Shown: one piece after another, positions 1 through 8,720 of the stretch
Position numbering within the stretch: the stretch's first letter is position 1
How the letters are laid out: each line of letters begins with the position of its first letter
Assembly: GCA_040143965.1 (NCBI GenBank)
Contig: JASJQH010000162.1
Location: forward strand, 1 to 23,749
Length of the DNA: 23,749 bases
Direction: 5' to 3'
Source: Basidiobolus ranarum
Lineage: Eukaryota > Basidiobolomycota > Basidiobolomycetes > Basidiobolales
The notes under the pieces: model-generated
Told to the model about the DNA's origin: nothing
The model's database searches: none
The model's input: the letters and a program-made list of their open reading frames with translations, nothing else
Position numbers and translations under genes: made by a program

Positions 1-85
1 TTCTGGTAATGGATGGCAATTTTGGTTTATTATAAGCTGTTTCTAAGCAATTTCATTACACCAAGTTTACCATCTGAAAATTTCA

Positions 86-475
86 ATGCCATTCAAAAAG
101 CATTCAAAATCTAAGTCAAAATTGGCTTCCAAGCCAAAGCCTGCTGGCACAAAAGGAAAAAAACCAGCAAGAACAGAGGACTTAATTGATGAGCAGTCTA
201 GCAATCCACTATCCACTTTGGAAGGCATTAACATGCTGGAAACTAACTCAAGTAATGATGAAGCATTAATCAATTTACCAGATGTGTTCCTTTCCAGCAA
301 TAGTGCAAGTGAAGAGATTGTAATCCCCCAATTATATAGCAAATCAATAATTGAGCAAAGTTCAACCAAATACCATCAAGACCATCAACTTCTAAAATAC
401 CTACTTTGCCAACTATTGAGCATCCTTCCATAGAAAATTTTGACTTAATCAGTTCTACTAGTGAATCTTGGATAT
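86..475 (+). pseudogene. Broken Lys/Ser-rich coding fragment, unknown
   Basis: The frame opens at ATG 86 with a strongly basic start (MPFKKHSKSKSKLASKPKP), then an acidic/Ser-rich stretch. After about residue 95 the coding character moves to another frame (reading IPSRPSTSKIPTLP and then IENFDLISSTSESW) before a stop near 473. A basic leader followed by a Ser/Thr-rich linker resembles the disordered start of many nuclear proteins or transposases, but nothing is diagnostic. It could also be a two-exon gene whose junction I cannot find. The function is unknown. Confidence 0.25.
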
Positions 476-1130
476 GAAGAACTCTATAAAAATATTCCAG
501 TGAATATATCAAAGACATTAGAGATTCTGAAGATAACAAATTAGCATGCAAGTGGTAAATGTGTATAATTTGAGTTATATTTTTCACAAATGTGTTGATC
601 CATAGTTTTGTGAGATTGCAGCCAATCATGCAAATTTCTGTTAGGGTTAGTGAATACAAATGTAAGTTGAATAAAGATACCAAAAGTTAAGTATCTTGGT
701 ATGTGATGCACAACAATGCTTGCTTGAAGCATTTAATACTGGCAATTTACAATTCAGTATTCAATTCCAAATGAATTAATAAGTATGTAGTTGCAAGATC
801 ACCAGCCTTCTACATAATGTGTCTCATTTGTTTTACACCAGAATACCACTTGTTTCCAATCTGCTCATGATTAATTAACAATTACTTCTTACACACACCT
901 ATAGCAAAAAAACAATTTTGCCCATGATAAATGCATAGGCTATCTGAAGCAAAGTATGATAATCTGATATCTCCTCTACATTTTCAACAAATTTTTCAGA
1001 GAAAAAGGGAAATTGCCTGATAAGTATTTCCTTATAGAGTTTGTTGGTTTTATGAACAAATTAATAAATGAAAAAGTTGCAACAAAGTGAATGTTGACTG
1101 ACAGTTGGTAGGCTACACCACAATAAATGA

Positions 1131-1367
1131 TTAGAGGTGCATTTTTTTATTCATTTCTTCCAAAAAGTGTTTCTGATAGCAGTATTTGCACATGAGATCA
1201 AGGTTACATGCACATCTACTTGATATCCAAGGAGCAGGTTCTAAGCCTAGTTGTTGACAGGCTCTACAGACTACTCTATTTGTTCTGCGTATTGAGTAAG
1301 AACTACGTAGAGCTTTGACTTTTTGTGCAGAGTGGTTTGGCTTCAGTACCCTCACATTGACACACAA
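1131..1367 (-). pseudogene. Cys-rich zinc-ribbon-like fragment
   Basis: The frame ends in a cluster of paired cysteines (CRAC, then CAC, then MCKYC followed by YQKHF). The spacing looks like a small zinc-binding ribbon of the sort found at the C-terminus of some transposases (piggyBac-type among others). The upstream frame has no ATG, and I see no transposase core nearby. It is reported as a possible remnant only. Confidence 0.2.
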
Positions 1368-1770
1368 AATCCTTTACTTTTAAAAGTAAAGAGTGAGCCA
1401 GCCTACATTTGAAATCGGAATAGCTACGTACCTTGATCTTATTGAACTAAAAGCATTGGCTTCTGCAATACCAAACACAAACAACAATAAGTACCCATGA
1501 CAGCATGAAAGATAAAAAACTGTTTGGTATCATTCTGAAAGGTTTGCTGAATCCCACACATTAGCATTTAGCCACAAGAAATGCCACAGTTCATGATTCA
1601 TTGAGTGTAACAAAGCCTATAGGGCTGGTTCGAAAAGTACCTGTTAACTATTACGATGCTTCTTCGTTTATTGACACCTTCATCAGTATTAGATCATCCA
1701 TGATTAGAAGACATCAGCACAAAGGAGGTGACAAGAAGCGTGTTGAAAGGAAGTGGAACTCTACTTTAGG

Positions 1771-2178
1771 TTAAATATCAAATGTGGTTTCTGCTGTCAG
1801 GATGGGATTTTTTGTATGACTAAATATACGTTCAAGAAAAGCAGAGATATGGGTGCGCTGTATGACTAATGATCGAAGTCCAATGATGGTTCCGATGGTT
1901 GACTCTAGTTCAGGAGTTGTCATGTTTAGCAAGTTCACCATAATCGGCATGTCTGAATAAATCAGATGACTAGAGTTCGCAAGTTTGAGCTGCAGTCGCC
2001 ATGATCGCAAGTTTGGCCAGATTTTTCGCCAACTGGCATCATTACCCCTGTTATGTTGGGTAAGACCCATTATAAGAAATGGTCTGTCTAAGCCAGAGTA
2101 TAAGATAAACATCATTTTCCGATTAAATATAGCGGCAAGCATCACAACGCAGTCAACTAGAAATATTGTATCGTCCAT
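1771..2178 (-). CDS. Hypothetical protein, 135 aa, doubtful
   Basis: A single open frame runs from ATG 2178 (MDDTIFLVDCVVML) to a stop at 1771-1773. It starts hydrophobic and has mixed composition, with no motif I recognise. It has no low-complexity bias, so it could be real. A lone frame of this length also arises by chance or from a decayed gene in a flank full of shards. No polyadenylation or promoter signal supports it clearly. Confidence 0.2.
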   Translation of the reverse strand: MDDTIFLVDCVVMLAAIFNRKMMFILYSGLDRPFLIMGLTQHNRGNDASWRKIWPNLRSWRLQLKLANSSHLIYSDMPIMVNLLNMTTPELESTIGTIIGLRSLVIQRTHISAFLERIFSHTKNPILTAETTFDI

Positions 2179-2828
2179 TTCCAATTACAATTGGATAGAA
2201 ATTCAATAGCTTGTTTTGGTTCATTGAATATATAATTTCCAATGCCCTGACAGTTCTCAATACACATTACTGCTCTTTACCAATTAGCCTTATTTGTACT
2301 TCATCTCACGTTTATAATGATCAGTGTAACTTATAAACAACAATATTGTTGCTTTCATCCGTAATTCATCATGCTACTTCTTAAGTTCAGAGCAAAAGAC
2401 AAATATTATTTTTTGACTGTTAGAAATAAGTAGTGATAATTATCACTCACGCCATAGGAAACATATTGCTTAGATCAAATTTAGAAAGCCTGCTTTTGTT
2501 GACTGAATTTATAATTCGTGTTACCTTAGTGATTGATCCTATCACATACTTGAATATTTAGATCTTTCAAACACTATTCTACATGTTGGATAGCGTCACA
2601 TACACTATGCACATAACGCGATAAACACTGAGCAATGTTCGTTACGGTAAGCGATGATTGTCGATTCGACATATGAATCCTATTATCATATCAACAATAA
2701 TCAAGCCAAAAGAGGTCACACGTCAATATTTGTCGATTAAAGCAGTACTTCTAGATGTATCACTCTCTCAATGGTCAAACTCTATTCCTTAAACTAGGAT
2801 CTCATCTACACATTGGAGTGCCGAAAAG

Positions 2829-2837
2829 ATATATAAG
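2829..2837 (+). promoter_or_regulatory. TATA box of secreted gene 1
   Basis: ATATATAAG lies about 70 bases before the ATG, inside the block CCGAAAAGATATATAA. The same block stands at the equivalent place before the paralogue at 4705. The sequence from here to the ATG is almost unchanged between the copies, so this is the likely core promoter and 5' leader. Confidence 0.6.
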
Positions 2838-2905
2838 TGTGACTAATTTCCCAGCGGTATATCAAGTTAGTAGTTCCCAATACACCTTCCCAATTGAACT
2901 GAATC

Positions 2906-3562
2906 ATGAAGCTTTTCGCAAGTGCTCTAGTATTATTGCCAGCTGTGCTTGCAATGACCGAAGAGCCAACCTTCTTGGATACCTCATCAATTGTTGTCAA
3001 GCACGCGAATTCCGTCTGCGACGGTGTTGTCGCGAGACTCGAGGTCTTCGGTATCCATGCAGATACTAAGGCCTGCTTTGATACTGATCTCACCAAATTA
3101 ACTGTACATACAAAAACTCCGTCTGTGATGACATGCCCTGAGGCTGTCGCCACAGCCAATATTCTTGGAATCAAGGCCGACGCAAAAGCGTGCATTGCTA
3201 TTAAGAGTCGTCACCAGGCTCATTTGAAGAGAGGTGGTGACTATGCAGGCATAAAGACCTACGGACCTCCTGGTGGTGGTAATCCCCCTGGTGGCTATAG
3301 ACCTCCTGGTGGTGGTAGTCCCCCTGGTGGCTATAGACCTCCTGGCGGTGGTGGTCCTCCAGGTCACAACAGACCTCCAGGTGGTGGTAGGCCTCCCGGT
3401 TACAATAAACCTCCTGGTGGTGATAACCCTCCCGATGGCGACAATCCTCCCGATGGTGAAAATCCTCCCGATGGTGACAATCCTCCTGGTGGCGACCAAT
3501 CACCAGGTTACCCATCAACTGGCTATAACGGACGCAATCATTATGGGTCAAATGGTGGATAA
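2906..3562 (+). CDS. Secreted Cx18C-domain protein with PPGGG tail
   Basis: An intronless 218-aa protein. Residues 1-16 are a clear signal peptide (MKLFASALVLLPAVLA). Residues 38-96 form a compact domain with Cys at 38, 57, 77 and 96: two half-units, each C-x18-C with a central GI-x-A (VFGIHADTKAC and ILGIKADAKAC). A dibasic LKR at 107-109 follows, then about seven 12-residue repeats of the PPGGGNPPGGYR type drifting into NPPDGD. I know no named family with this domain; a wall, surface or effector role is inference. The start is set by the signal peptide and by conservation with the neighbour. After the stop the same frame runs 18 more codons including GRRSIE, which matches the end of the paralogue, so the stop may be a recent truncation. 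There is no GPI signal. Confidence 0.85.
   Translation: MKLFASALVLLPAVLAMTEEPTFLDTSSIVVKHANSVCDGVVARLEVFGIHADTKACFDTDLTKLTVHTKTPSVMTCPEAVATANILGIKADAKACIAIKSRHQAHLKRGGDYAGIKTYGPPGGGNPPGGYRPPGGGSPPGGYRPPGGGGPPGHNRPPGGGRPPGYNKPPGGDNPPDGDNPPDGENPPDGDNPPGGDQSPGYPSTGYNGRNHYGSNGG
3266..3500 (+). repeat. 36-bp coding minisatellite (PPGGG units)
   Basis: Tandem 36-base units code for PPGGGxPPGGYR-like 12-mers. The first copies are nearly identical in DNA (CCTCCTGGTGGTGGTA, CCCCCTGGTGGCTATAGA). Later copies diverge to GGTGAT/GATGGC variants. Such arrays change copy number easily by slippage, so the tail length probably varies between strains. Confidence 0.85.
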
Positions 3563-3705
3563 GGTAGCAGTCACGGTCGTAGAAGTATCGAAAGACTTAG
3601 TATTGTGATCAATATCTGACCATTCCCCACACACTTATGGCACTTTCCTTACTAGTTTACGTAATTCTCTCTAGTCCATCTGTCTTTCAGTTTAAGCTTA
3701 CAACG

Positions 3706-3711
3706 AATAAA
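3706..3711 (+). terminator. AATAAA poly(A) signal of secreted gene 1
   Basis: AATAAA lies about 90 bases beyond the second in-frame stop (TGA 3617-3619), in an A/T-rich context typical of a fungal 3' end. Confidence 0.5.
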
Positions 3712-3719
3712 GAAATTTT

Positions 3720-4290
3720 CAACGAAGCACTTTGATGTGCTTTACAACTGACGCGAACCGATTTTTTGCTTTTCACTCCGTTCTTATCTAACTTTCTTGT
3801 ATGCGTTTCCCTGAAACTTATTGATCTGTATAAGCTTGTAAGAACCTGGTGAGTATGGTATATATTGCATTATGGTGCCAAGTAACTAAATAGTTGACTA
3901 TTTTACAGAAGGGATACGTAGTTATGCTGCCGAATAGTGGCACATTAATATATCGAAACAATACATTAGGACATTAAGAAACATGATTTAATGTCTCATT
4001 CTTTTAGTTTGAATGTAGGCCAATAATCGTTAATTTTATCCTTACCGATTTGCGCTTTAATAGATACCCATTTCTTCTAGACCTGCAACCTGACTATAGT
4101 GCCAAAGTCGAATTTAGCATCGAAAAAGGTGGAGGCGTATTATGTTTTGATGAAGATAAACACTTACACGGAATAGGTTCTACTACAGAATATGGGGAAT
4201 CCCAAATTGAACAGCAAGTATAGCACTACAGCCAACGAGAAAAACTTTGAAATTACTGGGCTATCTATTCTATTATAATTAGTTAAAAAT
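3720..4290. other. Spacer between the two secreted genes
   Basis: About 570 bases of AT-rich sequence without convincing frames. I see no third copy or remnant of the cysteine domain here. The duplicated upstream region of the second gene starts near its right end. Confidence 0.5.
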
Positions 4291-4627
4291 TGTTGACGGA
4301 ACTTATAGTTTGTGTTACTCTAGTGATTGTCACAAATCCTATCACATACTTATATGTTTGGATCTCTCGAGCAATATTTTACATGTTGGATGTATATACA
4401 TAACATGCAAAACTCTGAGGATTCGTGTTCTTCTCCGTAAGCAATGGTTGTTGATTCCACATATGCATCCTATCATAAAATTAACAACAACAAAACCAGA
4501 TGAACGGGAAGAGGTTACACTATAGCATTAGAGAACGGAACTAGTACTTACAAGCATACCACTATCTCAATGCTCAAACTTTACTCGTTAAACTGAAATC
4601 CCATCTACACACTGAAGTGCCGAAAAG

Positions 4628-4636
4628 ATATATAAA
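4628..4636 (+). promoter_or_regulatory. TATA box of secreted gene 2
   Basis: ATATATAAA lies about 70 bases before ATG 4705, in the same CCGAAAAGATATATAA block as in gene 1. Confidence 0.6.
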
Positions 4637-4704
4637 TGAGACTAATTTCCCAATAGTATATCAAGTTAGCAGTTCCCAATACACCTTCCCAATTGAACTG
4701 AATC

Positions 4705-5757
4705 ATGAAGCTTTTCGCAAGTGCCCTAGTATTATTGCCAGCTGTGCTTGTAATGGCCGAAGAGCCAACCTTCTTGGATACCTCATTAATTGTTGCCAAG
4801 CACGCAAATTCCGTCTGCGACGGTGTTGTTGCGAGACTCGCAGTCTTTGGTATCTATGCAGAAACTAAGGCCTGCCTTGATACTGGTCTCACCAAGCTAT
4901 CTGCAAATGTAAAAAATCCCTCCGCAATGACTTGCATCGATGCCATCGCCATAGCTAAGACTATGGGAATCAAGGCCAATGCAAACGCATGCATCGCTAC
5001 TGGTAATCGTAGCCAAGCATACGAAAAGAGAGATGATAATTATGTGAACATTATGCACAATAAGCCTCCCGGTTACCCATCAACACCGGAGAAGCCTCCA
5101 GTTTATCCTCCAAAGCCTGAAGAACCTCCTTGTAGGACATGCAAACCTCCAAAGCCCCCAGTTGAACCCCCAACGCCCGAGGAACCATCAGTTAACCCTC
5201 CAACACCCGAAGAACCACCAGTCAATCCACCAAAGCCGGAGAAACCTCCTTGTAAGACATGCAAGCCTCCTAAGCCACCAGTTATCCCTCCCTCACCTGA
5301 AGAACCACCGGTTAGCCCTCCAACGCCCGAAGAACCACCAGTTAACCCTCCAACACCTGAAAAACCTCCTTGTAAGACATGCAAACCTCCCAGGCCACCA
5401 GTGTACCCACCAACCCCCGGAAAACCTTGCAGCCCCAAATCTTGTGAAGCTATCATTGCCAAAATGCATACATTGTGTGGTATCAAGATTGATATGAAAT
5501 TTTGTCTCAATTTGAGAATCAACATCGATTTTCTTCGTCTTGAGAGCCTTAAATGTCGAGTTATCCTTGGTGCTGCACAGATTGCTGGGGTAAATGCTGA
5601 CCTTGGATTGTGTAATCGATTAAATGGTAAAACTCGAGTTGATTATGATGGCCACAATGGTTACGAGCGCAAGAGTAAGTATGGTAATGGTTATAGTCGT
5701 AGAAGTATTGAGGATATTCAGTATGAAGAACAGACCTTGACTTCTAAACTTGGCTGA
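4705..5757 (+). CDS. Secreted protein, two Cx18C domains, CxxC linker
   Basis: An intronless 350-aa protein. Residues 1-16 are a signal peptide. Residues 38-96 repeat the four-Cys domain of the neighbour with the same spacing (C38, C57, C77, C96). A dibasic EKR stands at 107-109. A Pro-rich linker of about 130 residues has a 40-residue period; each period carries PPC[RK]TCKPP (C143/146, C183/186, C223/226) and runs of PPTPEEPPVN. Residues 242-303 form a second, diverged domain: C247-x19-C267 with C258 inserted, and C284-x18-C303 with GVNAD. The end holds SRRSIE at about 331-336. There are sixteen cysteines after the signal. Domain-linker-domain layout suggests an extracellular cross-linked or binding protein; the function is unknown. 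Start chosen as for gene 1. Confidence 0.87.
   Translation: MKLFASALVLLPAVLVMAEEPTFLDTSLIVAKHANSVCDGVVARLAVFGIYAETKACLDTGLTKLSANVKNPSAMTCIDAIAIAKTMGIKANANACIATGNRSQAYEKRDDNYVNIMHNKPPGYPSTPEKPPVYPPKPEEPPCRTCKPPKPPVEPPTPEEPSVNPPTPEEPPVNPPKPEKPPCKTCKPPKPPVIPPSPEEPPVSPPTPEEPPVNPPTPEKPPCKTCKPPRPPVYPPTPGKPCSPKSCEAIIAKMHTLCGIKIDMKFCLNLRINIDFLRLESLKCRVILGAAQIAGVNADLGLCNRLNGKTRVDYDGHNGYERKSKYGNGYSRRSIEDIQYEEQTLTSKLG
5125..5400 (+). repeat. 120-bp coding repeat (CxxC/PPxPEEPP)
   Basis: About two and a third copies of a 120-base unit code for PPCKTCKPPKPPV followed by three PPxPEEPPVx sub-repeats. The three CxxC motifs are exactly 40 residues apart, so the array arose by duplication of the whole unit. 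Confidence 0.85.
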
Positions 5758-5834
5758 TATATCTATGATACCTTTGATATCTTGCATTTTATATGTAGAT
5801 ATGCTAAGGCAGTCCGTCATATAGTTTGACAACC

Positions 5835-5840
5835 AATAAA
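5835..5840 (+). terminator. AATAAA poly(A) signal of secreted gene 2
   Basis: AATAAA lies about 80 bases after the TGA stop of the second secreted gene. Confidence 0.5.
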
Positions 5841-8720
5841 TCGCTTTTTACATACTACTTACTTGAATTAAGGTGAACTAATTTGTCTTTGATTCTATCT
5901 TTATGCTGCACGATTCGTAGTATACATTTATCTGTAAGGTGGTATACCGATTCTAACGAGAAGCTACTGATACTAGCAATATTTCTAGTTCCAAAGAATG
6001 CGATATTGATGAAAAATAAGAAAGTAGTAGCGAATCAAATATCTGCATAAATGATAATTACCAAATACAAGCCAGTTTAGCAATTGGCTAAGAATTGGGC
6101 ATCTGTACTTTGCCTGTAGATGACCAGCAGTATTGTGAACATGTATTATGCTTAATGCCAGTATGAACATCTTTTTACATGCTAGTTAGCGATGTTGGCA
6201 TCCACATTCCAAGTTCTTTAAAATTTAAAAATAATATCTGAAATCCAATGATGTTATGTCCTAATTTATAGTTGCTTGGCCTCATAAAGGTAGGTATCTT
6301 GCCTACTGACTCTATTGGTTCTACTTCACCTCACCTCTTTGGTGAAAGTCCTGAACATCAAGTTACAATGGTGTTACCACAATCCTATGACCCCAACTTG
6401 CCACAAGAAATACTGGCACTTAGGAGGTGGCAAGTTTAGAAGATTTTGAGGAACCCTATCTTGTGTTGATGTTTACAACATAGGGATGAGGATATCAAAT
6501 GTGATATAAACAATGTGTTTCAATAATAAAAGCTCCATATCATCAGCCACTCTCCCATAACTATCCCATGGTGAGTATGCACAAAATTTTCAGAGGTTAT
6601 AGAGTAATGTTATGTAAATGGAAAATTTGGTTATTATTTTTCTTATGAATAAAGCAACAATAACATTATTTGTGAGAAATGTGTGTTAATCAAGTAAAAG
6701 ATGTCAAAGCCAACTATAAGATAAAGAGTTATGGTATATCTTGTTGAAATTAGCATTTTCTAAGCATCTATACCGTCATATATAGTTTAGTACTTAGTTA
6801 TCTTATATTTCACTCAGATATTACCCATTATTCTCATAAGAAATTTACTTAGAAGTTCTCATATAGATAGATTTTCAAACTTGTGCCAGAAGCCCCAAAC
6901 TCTGCTCACATATTCCTGAAACATTCCTTAGCATATTCCACACGTTAGTTTGCTTACACCTTGACAAAAGTTTAAATATCAACTTTCTACTCAATAAATC
7001 AATTAGCGAAAGCCACCATTTCTCCAATTCTCCAAACCACTTCCAACAGGCTCTCAAATATTTTAACATATATCAGGGAAGAAAATTTTCAAACCAAAGG
7101 ATTCTATTTAGAATAATTGTATGATGAAAAAGGCTGACAAAAAGGAAGCTCTAATGGCAGGATATTCCAAAGGTAAGAGGCTGAAAGCTTGGACACTACA
7201 TATATGTCTAAGTATATATATATATATATATCGCTTTTGAGTTATTGGAAATTTCACCGATTTATATGAACTAACTTGCGTGTGATATAGGAGAGAGCAG
7301 TATAAATGTAAGCATCAAAAATGTGGGATCCATTACTAGGCTCAGCAACTGACTTTTCACCAAGCTATAATATATGTGAGTGTCACATAATGCTTAAATG
7401 GATTACAGTTAGCTTGAACTAATAACGGAAACTTCCATTCTTAACTGACTGATTTAGTTGGCAGCAAACAAATAAATTATTTCATAACGGAAGGAATTAG
7501 GAGATTGGATGTGTTGGCAGTTGGGGTGGAAGTTGATTAAATAGATATAGTAAAAGGAGGAAAATGGACCATAGTGGAACTGCTGTAATATTCTAAAAGA
7601 TAGATCTGAAGTTAACATGACGGTAAGATGTGTTCAAGATGAGCAGCAGCCAGTGGTAAGATGCATCAATGAAATCGACAATTCCTAGTGATTTCAGCAT
7701 TACATATATCTGGTTTCTCACTGACACGCTGATATATCCCTCTTTGGGGAAAAAATCAACATGTCAATGATTGGCTGTATATACTAACAAATGGAGCAGC
7801 TAGACTAGGTTTCTATTTCCAATACGTTCTCCAATACATTCGTGAAACAACGAATATTACTGCTTGGATTATGTGTATCTCATTGGTAAGGTGGTGTAGT
7901 GAAGATAATCGTACATAATACATCCAAGAACCGGGGTATAAAGCTTACGATAAGCCTGCTTGCATCGATGATCAACATGGAGAGTACTGCTATCATCTGC
8001 ATCGGAGGTGTCTAGACCCAAAAGCAAAAGAAAAACCAAAACCCAAAATTAGCCATGACACTAAAATGGATTATTTATATTGGATGTTATCTTATCTACT
8101 ACTTATAACCCTAATCTTCCCCCTACACATGGCTCACACAACTCGGAATCCCCCGATTTTTACTACGATTCAAGGATTTACATTTCGAAGCTTAAGTTTA
8201 TGAAAACTGCAATTCCAACTCCAGTGGATGCATCTTGATATGTCATCAAGCAAAAGTAGGAATGTCTAGTAGCTCCCTGTTTCATTCAAGAAGGTTCGAA
8301 ACAGACAGATCATACTTATTTGGAATATCAATCCAGAAAATATTGCCATCAATTTGGAAGCCCTCCGAAGAAATTGTTACTGAATGCTAAGTGCGTGTAA
8401 AGACCATCCGATATCGAGAGTAAGAAAGTGGTCAGATTTCATACTAGTCGCTAAATCTGGTGTGTCCAATCTCATGAAAGATCTTTGAATTTCATTCGGA
8501 AATGACTTCGTCGAGAGCACAGTAATTTTCAATCATATACGAAACCAACTTCCTCGTAATTTAGGATATACTGCTACCAAACAACTCTAACAATACCTGT
8601 ACATAGCGTTTATTTCGTAGAATATACTCGCCACCTTTGTATTACGCTCAGTAGCATCTGCTCTACTTTCTGTTGCACAATAAATCTACTATGAATTTCT
8701 CCTAGGAGCACTTCGGTCTT
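5841..8720. other. 2.9-kb gene desert with a few open shards
   Basis: No gene I can support. Open but unanchored frames occur at 7733-7885 (+, ending at GTAAGG) and at 7922-8203 (+, 93 codons, three Cys then a hydrophobic stretch). On the minus strand, coding-like pieces in two frames lie at about 8282-8425 (reading DGLYTHLAFSNNFFGG and DGNIFWIDIPNKYDLSVSN). A TA-repeat sits at 7213-7231. The rest is plain AT-rich sequence. Confidence 0.45.
7213..7231. repeat. (TA)n microsatellite
   Basis: An uninterrupted TA dinucleotide run of about nine to ten units in intergenic sequence. Confidence 0.9.

Larger units (their letters stand above)
1..2490. other. Gene-poor left flank with decayed coding shards
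   Basis: No complete gene is visible. Short stretches look coding but are not joined by splice sites I can defend. A Lys/Ser-rich frame lies at 86-433 (+), and a reading at about 370-475 (+) continues it in another frame. A Cys-rich minus frame lies at 1131-1367. A basic frame at about 1592-1773 (+) ends in RVERKWNSTLG and a stop. This pattern is typical of an old decayed gene or DNA transposon, but I see no terminal inverted repeats, target-site duplications or catalytic motif, so no family is assigned. Confidence 0.4.
2497..3619 (+). repeat. Tandem duplication, left copy
   Basis: The left copy is matched by the segment from about 4291. The two line up at an offset near 1.8 kb (ATG 2906 versus 4705). 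Similarity starts around 2500 (for example TATCACATACTT and ACATGTTGGAT), becomes near-identical from the TATA region (CCGAAAAGATATATAA) through the first 109 codons, is lost in the repetitive tails, and returns at the GTCGTAGAAGTAT stretch near the 3' end. Confidence 0.85.
4291..5757 (+). repeat. Tandem duplication, right copy
   Basis: The partner of the segment starting near 2497. Upstream DNA, TATA region, signal peptide and four-Cys domain match the left copy. The tails do not align except the short RRSIE-coding end. This suggests one ancestral duplication followed by replacement or independent growth of the repetitive linker. Confidence 0.85.

Noticed and set aside
1131-1367. piggyBac transposase C-terminus
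   Set aside because: The Cys spacing is only loosely similar. No DDE core, TTAA-flanked ends or inverted repeats are visible, so no family is claimed.
1615-1650. tRNA-like GGTTCGAA T-loop
   Set aside because: No matching acceptor stem or anticodon arm around it. A second GGTTCGAA near 8291 fails the same way.
3098-3551. Minus-strand and third-frame open frames across the secreted genes' repeats
   Set aside because: They are shadows of the PPGGG and PPTPEEPP repeats. Long open frames in all phases are expected over such low-complexity DNA.
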